Numbered from the stretch's first letter, positions 51,118-63,032 are shown. The stretch is 64,000 nucleotides of DNA from Mercurialis annua (GCF_937616625.2 NC_065577.1:23821501-23885500); one strand, 5' to 3'. Notes: generated by a model not told the origin, from the letters alone. Numbers and translations are program-made.

Positions 51118-51122
51118 ATCTA
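51118..51122. repeat. Target-site duplication, left (ATCTA)
   Basis: Perfect match to 60020-60024. Confidence 0.92.
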
Positions 51123-52503
51123 TGTTAGTAGTATGTGCCCTAGGGCCATTTGATCGTGTATATTTGTTGAATTAATCCCAATGGCAAAGATATATATGTT
51201 CTATTTGAACTAAGTGTCTCATCAACTAAGTGTTCATTTATTAAGTATTGTCCTTATCACATTGTGATAGAATCTATTCTTAAGGTGTTAAGAATATGAG
51301 TGACGGATTCTATTATACAAGTGATCTAAATAACCGTTCACGATCGATGGGGTCCTACAAATAAGGACATCGCATTATCCCGGAAAGATCGTCACCTCTG
51401 TTTATTCTCCTGATTAGTAAATAGTTACTAATTATAGGAAGTAGTGAGTCTCATACTACTTGATGGGGATCAGAATAAACATGTGGACACTCAAGGTGTT
51501 GAGTGAGTCGAACAAGTGACGCTAGATGACTTATACATGGTAATTCATTAAAGTCAATTTAATGTCATCTAGTTCATAATTGTACATATGTCCTTTTACT
51601 TGCGGTGACACTATCTTGTATATAGGTGATTAGAGTTTGATACTCCTTAACTCTAGATCTTTCATGAGCTAGAGCCGCGGGATGTGTTGGCTCTAGTTAG
51701 TTGTATATGGAGATAGGGGTTTAACCTAGAAAGGATTCATCACTCTGGATGAACGGAGACAAGATTCTATGCTATCTCAAATTGTTCTTGATGGATGATA
51801 AAACCTGCGCAGGTGTATATGACTTACATAGAAAGTTGTTTCCAGTGGAAGTCATATTTATCAAGAATTAGAACTGGGAGATGAGGTCATATAATCAAGA
51901 CATACAGTGTTTGACTTAACCGTGACACTAGTCGAGATTGGAATCTTAGATGAAGGAAATTCTGAGTGTACGGTAATTATGAACATTGGTTCAAAAAGAA
52001 TGCATCGAAACATTCATCTCTATTTGGGGGTCGTGATATGTTGCTAGACGTCACTCTCGATCTACGAGAATTAATAATTAAATGGGATTTAATTATTTAA
52101 TATAAGAAAGGCGTTTCTTATGTCTCTCGTTGCCATATAGATGTGAACCTAGTTAGTCACACACAATAGAGTGTGCAACCGATTGAGTTTACGAAAGATC
52201 GATTTCATATAGATACTAGCATATCTCGGAAATTAATCTAAGATGAAAAACAAGTACAAATTAGGGACTAATTTGTAAGAGTTATAAATTAGGAACCTAA
52301 TTGTATTATGTCCATATTAATTAGGGACTAATTTATAAGAGTTATAAATTAGTAGGAACCTAATTATATATTAACCAAGTTTTATGATTAAAAGGTTTAA
52401 GTAATTAATTAGTGTAATTAATGATACTTAAATGACTAATCATTAGCTAATGGAATGATGATGTCATGGTGATGATGTAATGAGATAAGCCTATGTCATA
52501 TAT

Positions 52504-52620
52504 GTGATGTCATATGATGACATCACCTATATGATGTCACCTATGTGATGTCACCACATGAAAGGTGTCACATGGTGGCAACACCTTTGCTTGGTGTGTG
52601 ACACCTAGCATGCAAGGTGT
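52504..52620 (+). promoter_or_regulatory. GATGTCA/GGTGTCA dyad cluster upstream of copia TATA
   Basis: GTGATGTCA (52504-52512) pairs with TGACATCAC (52518-52526), followed by ATGATGTCACC, GTGATGTCACC and GGTGTCAC/GTGACACC copies, ending about 30 bp before the TATA box. It resembles a cluster of factor-binding half-sites; the factor is unknown. The same cluster is in the 3' LTR, 6909 bp further on. Confidence 0.6.
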
Positions 52621-52645
52621 TGCATTCTTAAGGCATGCTCTAGCC

Positions 52646-52653
52646 TATAAATA
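52646..52653 (+). promoter_or_regulatory. TATA box of the copia 5' LTR
   Basis: TATAAATA in CTATAAATAGAG, a canonical plant TATA context. Transcription would start about 30 bp downstream, leaving about 430 bp of R/U5. Confidence 0.75.
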
Positions 52654-53111
52654 GAGCATGTCCTTGCTCATTTCAAGATACCACACAACACACATCTCAC
52701 TACAAAGTTGTAGAGAGAGAAAGCACTTGAAGGAGTTCAAGTAGTCATCAATCACGGGAAAAACTTGGCGACGTTTTTCATATATCCGAGCAAGATAGTG
52801 ATCGCGGCGAGAGTTTGAGCTTAGGGCTGCTCGGCAAGAGGAACTCTTACGGATTACTTCAAGGCGAGGATTCAATCGGACGCATACTCGTGTGGACGAG
52901 CTTGAGGTCGCCGTACTTTCGGGACTACAAGAATCGTTGGAGAATCGACATAGGTATTCCTCTTATGATTCCTAGATGCGTGCTTTAATTACTAAATGAT
53001 ACGACGATCCATTTGTTGTTGATATGATCAACTTTAGGATCCGAATTGTTGGAATTTCGATTTTGAATTGAAATATACGATCCGGACCCGCGCCTCCCGC
53101 TGCGCCAACAG

Positions 53112-53124
53112 TGGTATCAGAGCC
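53112..53124 (+). other. Primer binding site of the copia element, tRNA-Met
   Basis: TGGTATCAGAGCC one base after the 5' LTR end, the same tRNA-Met primer as the gypsy element. Confidence 0.93.
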
Positions 53125-54640
53125 ACCGTATCATCGAGTATTAACGCTTTACGATTGAATAAATGTATAAATAATCATGGACTTAGGAATTATTATTGGG
53201 CATGTAATTTATAATTCCGAAGGATTTTGTTTTTCCAAAAACGAACAAACGCTATTGTGATATTAATTACATTTGATTAAATTTTGTCTAGGAGATTGGT
53301 ACTTAAGTGGTTCGCTCGTGACCCTCCAATCTATCCTGGGAATTTTTCTAATGTGATCATTTAACACAATACGTGATTCGCTTGTGCATTATGTTGTCAT
53401 CAACGGGATGTGCGGAAAAAGGCGAAACCCGAAAAAAAAAAATAATAATATTCTTTTTCATAAAAACCAAATATGCTGAAAAACGGGTTTTACACCCGGG
53501 AAAAAGTTTTCGGCCCGAAAAAAAAAATATTTTTTTTCCGTAAAAAACTGAAATGCTGAAAAAGGGGTTTTACACCCGGGAAAAAGTTTCCGACTCGAAA
53601 AAAAAAAAAAAAGGAAAACGTAAAATAAAAATAAATTTTTATTTCGAGGATCAGCGATCGGTTGAGGCTTTCGGAGGTTCTAGGACGATTCCTCGATACC
53701 TAAAGAAAGCAGATATTACATAGTGAATGATTAGAGAATCATTTCCGAGATATGTAATAGTTTGCTCATTCTTTTGTGGCTAAAGAATGAGACCTAGGAA
53801 GTCCATGATCATACATGTGTGATTGCATGATTAATTTTAGCTTTAATATGTATGAGATGCATGCTAAAATGTATTGTGTGTTTAGTGAGACCTGAATAAC
53901 TTAAAACCCTAAGAAATCTTCCTAAAAGTTAAAAGATTAAGTTTATATTGATTAATCATTAAATTGTTTATCAATGGCTCTCCATTGGAGCAATAAACTA
54001 ACACGCTTTGAGTTATCATCTTGTCGGCTATGGATACAAAGGGGTGAGATGATATCGTCAAGAGATGTTGTTGAGTTTATTGTTAAGCATGAGATGTTAC
54101 GGGTGTAGTCGATATAATATACGGCGAGAAAGGCAATTAGGCGTACCTGAGTCGTATATTATTCAAATCGATACATCTTAGTTGATTTAATGGGTTAAAC
54201 TTAACTAATGTGGAAACCTAAGAATAGCATTAAGTACTTGAGGGTGAAAGCATTAGGAGCCGGAAATGATTGAACCTCATATGAGATATGATGAACAAGT
54301 AATTGTTCACTTATATATCATTTTGATCCCAAGAATAGCATTAAGTACTTGAGGGAAAGATAAATGAATATAAGAATTCAATCACCCACTTGAAATCTTT
54401 TCCAACAAAGATTCACGTTTCCTATTTTGGAAGTGTAGGATTCGAAAAAGATAGTGGGAGGCCATTTTGATAAAGACCAAATCATTATGGTTAAATATAC
54501 AAAATAACACGAATACTAATTAGAGATCTTTGCTATCTAAGGGATAATAAGATTAAATAGAATCCTTTTAAGTGACATTCACGATAGTAATCGGCTAGTG
54601 GTTTAAAACCATTTTTTTTATTGATTAAGATATTTAGATG
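53125..54640 (+). other. Copia leader and decayed gag region, no recognisable gene
   Basis: Includes an 80-bp direct duplication at about 53440-53620 (GCTGAAAAACGGG, TTTTACACCCGGG, AAAAAGTTT). The rest is AT-rich with stops in every frame. The position calls for gag, but I cannot identify gag motifs before about 54690. Confidence 0.6.
53440..53620 (+). repeat. 80-bp direct repeat in copia leader
   Basis: Two copies about 80 bp apart (TGCTGAAAAA at 53474 and 53554), each followed by TTTTACACCCGGGAAAAAG and an A-rich run. Confidence 0.8.
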
Positions 54641-54689
54641 CCTCCAAGGCTATTGCGAAAAAGAAATGCACATTGGTTAACAAAGAAAA

Positions 54690-54965
54690 GTGTTTTCGTT
54701 TGTTAAGATGTAGGACAGTATAAGTCATAGCCGGAAATATTTGGAATATTTAAAAGGCGGTTTGGTCAATAAAAGAAATTGTTTCTTTTGTCAAAACAAA
54801 AGACATTGAAATGGAAATTGTATTAAGTATTGTGAATACTTAAAGGGCAATGACGAGAGGAACGACAATTCCATCAAGAATGTGTCTATCTCATGTTCCA
54901 ATGTCAATTGCTCATTTAAAAGCTTAAGTATTGGATACTGATGCTAATTATCACATTTGTTTATC
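54690..54965 (+). pseudogene. Copia gag C-terminus and protease remnant
   Basis: Traces of a nucleocapsid zinc knuckle survive (KCF near 54690; KYLEYLKGG at 54735-54760, normally just after the last Cys), with a stop and frameshift between them. LDTDANYHIC at 54931-54960 matches the copia protease site, but the usual DTG has become DTD. The protease could not be active as read. Confidence 0.7.
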
Positions 54966-55319
54966 TTTTACGGATTTAGTAAAAGTGAGAAATAAAGGAA
55001 AAAGATGAAGTAATCTAAAATCTCGGGAATGACGCAAGTGTTGCGACAAGAGCTATAAGATCAACTTCAATTTTCTTAAATAAACATAAGTTGTACTTAA
55101 ACAAGTTTTTTTGTACTTACCCAATATATATAGAAATATCATATCCGAATTTATATGACAAATTTGGTAGTTGATTTTCTATTTACAAAGGATGTTTGTA
55201 GTATTATGTTTGATAATACGGAGTTGGGTATGGATATGTACAAAATGTTCTTTATGACTTGAATAAAGATGTTTAATGCAAAAGATGTTTTGTAAATTAA
55301 TACCATAAGTAATCAAACT

Positions 55320-56130
55320 TCTAAACAACTTTGGCATTTATAATTAGGACATATTGCAAAAGATAGACATAACAAGTTAGATAGGATGGGAATCTTGAGC
55401 AATCAAGATTTTGCATCTCTTCCGATTTGTGAGTCGTATCTTAAATGCAACATGGCCTGATTATTCTTTGTGGGACAAAGAGGTAGAGCTAAAGCCGTTT
55501 AAGAGATCATACATAGTGATGTATATGGTACGTTTAAAGAAACGGACTAAGGTAGATATTTATACTTCATTTTCTACATCGATGACTTATCACGATATAG
55601 TTAAGTTTGTCTTATGAAGAACAAACATGAAGATTTTGAAATGTTCAAATGACTTCAAGAATGAAGTAGAAAACCAAATTGGAAAAGGTATTAAAATCCT
55701 TCGATCTGATCGAGGAGGTGAATACTTAAGTACGGAATTTGGTACATTCTTAAAAGAATGCGGTATTATTTCCCAACTGACTCCTCCGGGAACACCACAA
55801 TTGAATGGTGTATCAGAACGGAGGAATAGTACATTGTTAGACATGGTACGATCAATGATGAGCTATACTGATTTACCCATTTCATTATGGGGTCATGCAC
55901 TTCTTAGCGCAAATTATATTCTAAATCGAGTTCCAACTAAATCCACTCCGAGAATACCGTATGCGATATGGTATGGTAAGGAACCAAGTCTTAAGCATAT
56001 TAAGATTTGGGGTGTTCGGAACATATCAGGAAACTGATATCCGATAAATTTGGAATCAAAATCAATCATGAAAAGGTTATGTTGGATATCCTAAAGACAA
56101 TTTAGGATATTGTTTCTATATTCGAACCGA
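55320..56130 (+). pseudogene. Copia integrase remnant
   Basis: Colinear with copia integrase: LWHL...LGHIAKDR (from 55329) and CESYLKCNMA for the zinc-binding HHCC part, IHSDVYG for the first catalytic Asp, FIDDLSRY, then a 136-codon open stretch (55627-56037) with LRSDRGGEY, TPPGTPQLNGVSERRN (catalytic Glu context) and ILNRVPTKS, ending at KIWG. Stops and frameshifts occur before and after it (for example after the LWHL motif and after CNMA), so no complete integrase can be made. Confidence 0.85.
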
Positions 56131-56489
56131 ACAAACAATCGTTGTTTATCGGTGGTAGTCTTTCTTGATAAAGCGTTTATTCAAGAGGGACACTAAGAAA
56201 GGAATATTGAATTAGATGAGGAGTCATCTAGTTACCAACAAAATAATGAATCAATGAAGATTGATCAAACCCACTAAAAGCCGGAGTTAGTAAAAGATGT
56301 ATCTACATTAAGAACTCGAAGATTAAGTAGAGTATCTCGTCCACTGGAGAGAGATGGTTTTCCCACATGATAAACAAGAGTTATTTAGTCATGGAGTAAA
56401 AGATCAAATGTTGATCCCTCTACTTATGAGGAAACTATATGTGATATAGATTCTTCAAAATTGGTTTGAAGGAATAAAATTCTAAATGG

Positions 56490-57110
56490 ATTCCATATAA
56501 AGAAACCAAATTTTAGGAGCTAGTCGATCCATCCAAAGGTATTATACCAATAAGGTTTAAATGGATCTTCAAGTGTAAAATTGGTACTAATGGAAAGGTG
56601 GAGACCTTTAAATCTAAGCTTGTTGCAAAAGAGTTTTGCTAGAGGCAAGAAGTTGTATTGTGAATACACTTTATTGCGGGTAGCCATGCTTAAGTTCATC
56701 AAGATTTTTCTTACCAAGGCTACACATTTAGATTTTGTGGTTAGACATATGAATGTAAGAACCACATTCCTTAATGGTTAAATTAAGGAGTATATCTATA
56801 TGGAACAAGTCGAGGATTTTGAATCCGAAGAAGGTTCCAAGACGTGTAAGCTAAAATGATCCCTAGTGGATGAAAAGAAAGCTTCGAGTTTCATCGTCTT
56901 GATAAATCCGTAAGAAGTTACGAATTTATTAAGAACGATGATAAACCCAATGGTTACAAGAAGGTTAGTGGGAGAAGACTCACTTTCAAGAACTTTCATG
57001 TAGATAACTTATTACTACTAAATAATAATATCGGAATGATTACTTTTGTAAAACTTTGGTTTATCTAATACGTACTCCATCAAAGACCTTGGAGAGGTAG
57101 CCTAAATTCT
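56490..57110 (+). pseudogene. Copia reverse transcriptase remnant
   Basis: Recognisable pieces: VVRHMNVRTTFLNG (copia form MDVKTAFLNG) ending at 56778, then YVNL/GF and SYEFIKNDDKPNGYKKVSG near 56930, then HVDNLLLLNNNIGM from 56997. The last corresponds to the YVDD active site, here HVDN (56997-57008), so a catalytic Asp is lost. Stops and frame changes break the domain many times. Confidence 0.82.
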
Positions 57111-57479
57111 CAGTATTAGACTCTATAGAGATAGATCTAAGAGAATAAATGGTTTCTCCAAAAGGCTCTTCTTAGAAAAGATATTGAAGTAGTTCAATAT
57201 GGAAGTTCTAAGAGAGGATTGATACTCGTTAGGCATAAAATTCTTCTTTCATAGGGAGTGTCTTCCGAAACTTCTGAAGAAAGAAAGAATCTAGCAAAGA
57301 TACCATAAGCTTTGGCAATTGGTAGTCTGAGGTATGTGTTGCCACATACAAAGCTAGAAATTGTCTATGCGGTTAGTGGGACTAATCGGTTTTAATCCAA
57401 TCTATGTTGAGAACATTGGATGGTTGTTAAAGGTATCTTTAAGTACTTTTATTGAACTAAAGATATGGTATTAACAAAT

Positions 57480-57930
57480 GGAGAACAAGATTTTTAAGTA
57501 GACCGTTTTACAAATTCTGATTAATAATCAGATATGGATAATAGAGAGTCTATCTCCAGATTCATATTTATCTATAAAGAAGGAGTAGTGAGCTAGCAGT
57601 GTTCTAAGCAAGAATCAACTCCATACTCCATTATAGAAGCCGAGTATATTATGACATGAGATGTCGTAATAGAAGGTGTTTGGATAAATTAGTTTATAAT
57701 TGAACTAAGTACGGTTTTCTTCCATTAAGTCGAAAGTTCCTCTTTTTTGCGACCACAATGGTGCTACTGCCCTAGCAAAAGAAACCGGGTCTCACAAATT
57801 ATCCGAACATAAAGAAAGGCATTATCATATTATCTAAAGAAATTGTTGGAAAGAGAAAATTATAAATTATTTCTCTAAAAGATAGCATTTGCCAATAAGA
57901 CGGCTAACCCACTGACAAAGCCCATGACTT
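57480..57930 (+). pseudogene. Copia RNase H remnant and pol C-terminus
   Basis: Keeps FCDHNGATALAKETGSHKLS (from about 57745), EHKERHYHI, and the end motif NPLTKPM (57906-57926), typical of copia pol C-termini. Upstream the domain is scattered among stops and frame changes. It ends about 95 bp before the purine tract, as expected for an undeleted element. Confidence 0.82.
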
Positions 57931-58020
57931 GGAGTCATTAAGGTTTACATGACTTAGAGTCATTAATATTTACATCTTGTGAAGATGGGGCTTAGATATA
58001 GTTGTCAATGGCACTAGTGC

Positions 58021-58031
58021 AAGTGGGAGAT
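58021..58031 (+). other. Polypurine tract of the copia element
   Basis: AAGTGGGAGAT immediately before TGTTAG of the 3' LTR. Confidence 0.9.
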
Positions 58032-60019
58032 TGTTAGTAGTATGTGCCCTAGGGCCATTTGATCGTGTATATTTGTAGAATTAATCCCAATGGCAAAGAT
58101 ATATATGTTCTATTTGAACTAAGTGTCTCATCAACTAAGTGTTCATTTATTACGTATTGTCCTTATCACATTGTGATAGAATCTATTCTTAAGGTGTTAA
58201 GAATATGAGTGACGGATTCTATTATACAAGTGATCTAAATAACCGTTCACGATCGATGGGGTCCTACGAATAAGGACATCGCATTATCCCGGAAAGATCG
58301 TCACCTCTGTTTATTCTCCTGATTAGTAAATAGTTACTAATTATAGGAAGTAGTGAGTCTCATACTACTTGATGGGGATCAGAATAAACATGTGGACACT
58401 CAAGGTGTTGAGTGAGTCGAACAAGTGACGCTAGATGACTTATACATGGTAATTCATTAAAGTCAATTTAATGTCATCTAGTTCATAATTGTACATATGT
58501 CCTTTGACTTGCGGTGACACTATCTTGTATATAGGTGATTAGAGTTTGATACTCCTTAACTCTAGATCTTTCATGAGCTAGAGCCGCGGGATGTGTTGGC
58601 TCTAGTTAGTTGTATATGGAGATAGGGGTTTAACCTAGAAAGGATTCATCACTCTGGATGAACGGAGACAAGATTCTATGCTATCTCAAATTGTTCTTGA
58701 TGGATGATAAAACCTGCGCAGGTGTATATGACTTATATAGAAAGTTGTTTCCAGTGGAAGTCATATTTATCAAGAATTAGAACTGGGAGATGAGGTCATA
58801 TAATCAAGACATACAGTGTTTGACTTAACCGTGACACTAGTCGAGATTGGAATCTTAGATGAAGGGAATTCTGAGTGTACGGTAATTATGAACATTGGTT
58901 CAAAAAGAATGCATCGAAACATTCATCTCTATTTGGGGGTCGTGATATGTTGCTAGACGTCACTCTCGATCTACGAGAATTAATAATTAAATGGGATTTA
59001 ATTATTTAATATAAGAAAGGCGTTTCTTATGTCTCTCGTTGCCATATAGATGTGAACCTAGTTAGTCACACACAATAGAGTGTGCAACCGATTGAGTTTA
59101 CGAAAGATCGATTTCATATAGATACTAGCATATCTCGGAAATTAATCTAAGATGAAAAACAAGTACAAATTAGGGACTAATTTGTAAGAGTTATAAATTA
59201 GGAACCTAATTGTATTATGTCCATATTAATTAGGGACTAATTTATAAGAGTTATAAATTAGTAGGAACCTAATTATATTTTAACCAAGTTTTATGATTAA
59301 AAGGTTTAAGTAATTAATTAGTGTAATTAATGATACTTAAATGACTAATCATTAACTAATGGAATGATGATGTCATGGTGATGATGTAATGAGATAAGCC
59401 TATGTCATATATGTGATGTCATATGATGACATCACCTATATGATGTCACCTATGTGATGTCACCACATGAAAGGTGTCACATGGTGGCAACACCTTTGCT
59501 TGGTGTGTGACACCTAGCATGCAAGGTGTTGCATTCTTAAGGCATGCTCTAGCCTATAAATAGAGCATGTCCTTGCTCATTTCAAGATACCACACAACAC
59601 ACATCTCACTACAAAGTTGTAGAGAGAGAAAGCACTTGAAGGAGTTCAAGTAGTCATCAATCACGGGAAAAACTTGGCGACGTTTTTCATATATCCGAGC
59701 AAGATAGTGATCGCGGCGAGAGTTTGAGCTTAGGGCTGCTCGGCAAGAGGAACTCTTACGGATTACTTCAAGGCGAGGATTCAATCGGACGCATACTCGT
59801 GTGGACGAGCTTGAGGTCGCCGTACTTTCGGGACTACAAGAATCGTTGGAGAATCGACATAGGTATTCCTCTTATGATTCCTAGATGCGTGCTTTAATTA
59901 CTAAATGATACGACGATCCATTTGTTGTTGATATGATCAACTTTAGGATCCGAATTGTTGGAATTTCGATTTTGAATTGAAATATACGATCCGGACCCGC
60001 GCCTCCCGCTGCGCCAACA
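58032..60019 (+). repeat. 3' LTR of the copia element (1988 bp)
   Basis: Same length as the 5' LTR. I count about eight single-base differences (for example GTTGA/GTAGA near the start, TTAAG/TTACG, CTACAA/CTACGA, TTTTACT/TTTGACT) and no indel. TATA box copy at 59555-59562. Confidence 0.95.
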
Positions 60020-60024
60020 ATCTA
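60020..60024. repeat. Target-site duplication, right (ATCTA)
   Basis: Perfect match to 51118-51122. Confidence 0.92.
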
Positions 60025-61023
60025 GCAAATCCAAATATTCACCTTTTTAGCGATTTATGCCAATCGTTTAAAAACATTACGAAAAAAATCCAAACGTTTC
60101 ACCTTTTTAGCGATTGAAGCCAAACGTTTACAAACATTACGAAACAAAACCAATTGTTTCCCCATTTTAGCGATTTACGCCTAACGTTTATAAACGTTGC
60201 AAAACAAAACCAAGCGTTTACAAACGTTACGAATCAAATCCAAACGTTTACAAAAGTTACAAAAAAAATCCAAACGATTCCTCATTTTAGCGTTTCAGCC
60301 AAACGTTTATAAACGTTATGAAACAAAACCAAATATTTCACCTTTTTAACAATTTAAGCCAAGCGTTTACAAACGTTACGAAATAAATCCAGACGTTTCC
60401 CCATTTTAGCGATTTATGACAAACGTTTAAAACGTTATCAAACAAATCTAAATATTTACTTTTTTAGCGATTTATTCCAAACATTTACATACATAATGAA
60501 AAAAAATCTGACGGTTTCACCTTTTTAGCGATTGAAGCCAAACGTTTACAAACGTTACGAAACAAATCCAAACGTTTTCCCTTTTTAGCGATTTAAGCCA
60601 AATGTGTACAAACATAACGAAACAAATCCAAACGTTTCACCTTTTTAGCGATTTAAGCCAAACGTTTACAAAGGTTATGAAACAAATCCAAATGTTTCAC
60701 CTTTTTAGCAATTTAAGCCAAATGTCTACAAACGTACGAAACAAATCCAAACACTTCACCTTTTTAGCGATTTAAGCCAAACGTTTACAAACGTTATGCA
60801 AATTCAAACGTTTCAGCTTTTTAGCAATTTAAGCCAAACGTTTACAAACGTTACGAAACAAATTCAAGTGTTTCTCCTTTTTAGCAATTTAAGTCAAACG
60901 TTTACAAAGGTTACGAATCAAATCAAAGTGTTTCACCTTTTTAGCAATTTATTCAAACATTTACAAAGGTTACGAAACAAATCCAAACATTTCACCTTTT
61001 TATCGATTTAAGCAAAACGTTTA

Positions 61024-61028
61024 CAAAC
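61024..61028. repeat. Target-site duplication, left (CAAAC)
   Basis: Perfect match to 63517-63521. Confidence 0.88.
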
Positions 61029-61471
61029 TGTCACGACCCAGATTCATGGATCGCGACCGGCGCTAGGGAATGGGAGTGGTTTCTCCGAAACCCGTAGCAA
61101 GCCTAAAAACCTTTATAAATTTTTCGCGTTTTAAAACATAAAAAGGTTTGCAACCTCGTTGCGGAAACACTTTAACACCTTTATTAAAAACGCGATCACA
61201 ATTCAAGATCATATATCACATATGATTTGTTTTCAGAAAATATCGTTAAAATCTTTCTCTCGTTTAACGTAAACACAATTCCGAAAACTAGGTCTTAAGA
61301 CCCTGATTGTATTTCAAGAAATCAGAGCGCAAACATCAATCTCAGTTGACGCACCTGCTCTGTTTTCAATACAATCCTAAAATGCTAAATGATGAAACCA
61401 GTGTATCTCTCAAACAACTGGTCCAAGCATTTTAGAAAACACGCAACTTTTCAAAACTTCTATCTTATATC

Positions 61472-61513
61472 CAGTAGTTCAATAAGAGTTTATCAAAATA
61501 GTTTGAACTACTG
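61472..61513 (-). other. 11-bp perfect hairpin in 61-63.5 kb solo LTR
   Basis: CAGTAGTTCAA (61472-61482) pairs with TTGAACTACTG (61503-61513) around a 20-nt loop. It is not homologous in sequence to the hairpin of the other four LTRs, but also lies in the 3' third of the LTR. Confidence 0.65.
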
Positions 61514-62080
61514 TAAACAGAAAGACAGACTTCCCGTTATTTAAAAACAGTTTAAATATAAATATTCAAAAGTAAAAAGCACAAAGTAAAACTCACAGTA
61601 CTGTCGTCCCCATTTTTAAAAACGTAAGCTCCAAGCAAGCTTGTAAGTAAAACACGTTGGTGTTTGGCTCACTAGATCGACCACTCGTCGGATCTAATTA
61701 AAATTCAAATGTCAAAACACATTAGACATTGAATTTTAACTCTAGTCCTATCGTATAAACGATAGACTCAAACAACTATTGTTTATAGACGACTCTATAA
61801 ACAATCACATGAACTAATCTCAATATTAAACTTCTCGTTCAATATATAATACCACTCCTGGTATAGACTTATAGTCCTTTTAACATTAATCACATTGATT
61901 AATGTAGAGCCTAGTTAAAACGTCGCATCGTTTTAACGTATAGACATATCATTTTAAAACGTTCACCTTTAAACATTTACTAACTGACGGTAAACACCCC
62001 GTCCTACTAGGCGAAGTCCCCTCGGATTTGCCGCCTGAAAAGATCCCGTCGGAGTCGGACTATGTGTCCGTGCAGGGCCT

Positions 62081-62170
62081 GTGCACGTTCGTGCACAGCC
62101 TTGGCCAGTGCACATTCGTGCACGGCCTTGGCCAGTTCGTGCACTACCTATGCACGGTCGTGCACACGTG
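62081..62170 (-). promoter_or_regulatory. GTGCAC dyad cluster in 61-63.5 kb solo LTR
   Basis: GTGCACG and CGTGCAC around TT (62081-62096), GTGCACATTCGTGCAC (62108-62123), a half copy CAGTTCGTGCAC, and TGCACGGTCGTGCA (62151-62164), separated by GCCTTGGCCAG spacers. It lies about 330-410 bp downstream of the TATA box in element sense. Confidence 0.72.
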
Positions 62171-62493
62171 CAGGCACCGGGATTTCATTCCCGAGCCACT
62201 TTCTGACGTGCTCGATTGATTTTTCCCGCTCCGAACATTTAATCACAACCTAAACAATTCAATTCTATAATTAATACGTCGAATCATACGTACGCGATCG
62301 ATTCGATACGTTTACCGTTTAATATCGAATATACAATTAATATATATCGAAATAAACATCGTATACGAGATTAATACCTCGATTACTACTGGATTCGTTG
62401 AAGAATCGGAGTCAGAATCGCGAAATGGATCGCAACGCGCCGCAAGTACGTCAAATCCCTTTGACGCAGGAGAAATGAGGTGCCCCTCTGCTC

Positions 62494-62519
62494 CTATTTA
62501 TAGAGAAATTGGATTGGCT
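62494..62519 (-). promoter_or_regulatory. TATA box and CCAAT motif in 61-63.5 kb solo LTR
   Basis: Minus strand reads AGCCAATCC and then CTATAAATAG (62494-62503), a canonical pair but unusually close together. It lies about 1.0 kb into the LTR. Confidence 0.65.
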
Positions 62520-63000
62520 AAAGTACCATTGGTACTAGCTCAATCATACACTTTAACTCTGATTTTAATTAGTCGTTCGTAGTCCAAACGGAGACTAATT
62601 CCAAATTCCGTCAAACTTTATCCAAAAATCCAATAAAATATAAAACGAATAAAAATATAATTTTTATTCGCATCCGACTTATATTTTATTTTTAATAAAT
62701 CTTCAAACATTTATTACGTCTAAATCAGTCCCGCTTAATTAAAATTACTATGTCCAAATTCCATAAAAATTTGGCGGTAGCTTCGTCAAATTATTTCGCG
62801 AATATTAACATCAAAATTATTCGCTCGGACTTATAAATTATTTTATTTTCAATTTAGAAAATCTAATACTATTTAATTAGTTTATAATTAAAACTAATTA
62901 AAGTAAAGAATTCAGGAATTAAAGGAAGAATTTTCCCTTTTTAAGCCGACATAGTCAACCGCCTCTCCCTTATTCTTTTTTTCTTTTTATTTTTTATTTA

Positions 63001-63032
<32 letters not shown>

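Larger units (their letters stand above)
41540..51122 (-). repeat. 60-bp satellite, reversed arm, 41.5-51.1 kb segment
   Basis: About 160 reversed monomers. Includes the recent copy 44078-47402, a diverged further copy of part of it (CCAATnGATTACTAACG landmarks near 47043 and 48960), a local 180-bp (three-monomer) duplication at 50621-50980, and paralogous uninterrupted sites for two transposon insertions (43100-43104 and about 50159-50166). No gene. Confidence 0.95.
51123..53110 (+). repeat. 5' LTR of the copia element (1988 bp)
   Basis: Begins TGTTAGTAGTATGTG and ends GCGCCAACA. It contains a duplicated ATTAGGGACTAATTT-GTTATAAATTAG module (near 52260 and 52320), a GATGTCA/TGACATC dyad cluster (52504-52620) and a TATA box at 52646. 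An antisense open frame over 52645-52875 has no recognisable domain and is repeated in the other LTR, so it is not called. Confidence 0.95.
51123..60019 (+). mobile_element. Ty1/copia retrotransposon (Angela-like), full length but coding-dead
   Basis: 8897 bp: LTR (51123-53110), PBS (53112-53124), interior (to 58020), purine tract (58021-58031), LTR (58032-60019), flanked by ATCTA duplications. The interior keeps the copia order protease, integrase, RT, RNase H, but with many stops and frameshifts. The two 1988-bp LTRs differ at about 8 positions by my reading. The Angela-like assignment is inferred from the roughly 2-kb LTRs, the Met PBS and integrase motifs such as GVSERRN and ILNRVPTKS. 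A paralogous satellite site near 50159-50166 shows the state before insertion. Confidence 0.94.
60020..61028 (-). repeat. 60-bp satellite, reversed arm, 60-61 kb segment
   Basis: About 17 monomers. They follow the same order as about 50167-51117 (CAATCGTTTAAAAAC, CCAATTGTTTCCCC, the TTTATTCCAAAC block), so the copia element landed between two copies of a satellite block of about 1 kb. No gene. Confidence 0.95.

Noticed and set aside
52645..52875. 76-codon antisense open frame in the copia LTR, repeated at 59554-59784
   Set aside because: It overlaps the TATA box and leader of the LTR and recurs only because the LTR is duplicated. No domain is recognisable.
62028..62253. Two overlapping open frames rich in Cys, Thr and His
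   Set aside because: They arise from the GTGCAC dyad repeats in a solo LTR; the two frames are translations of the same repeats.
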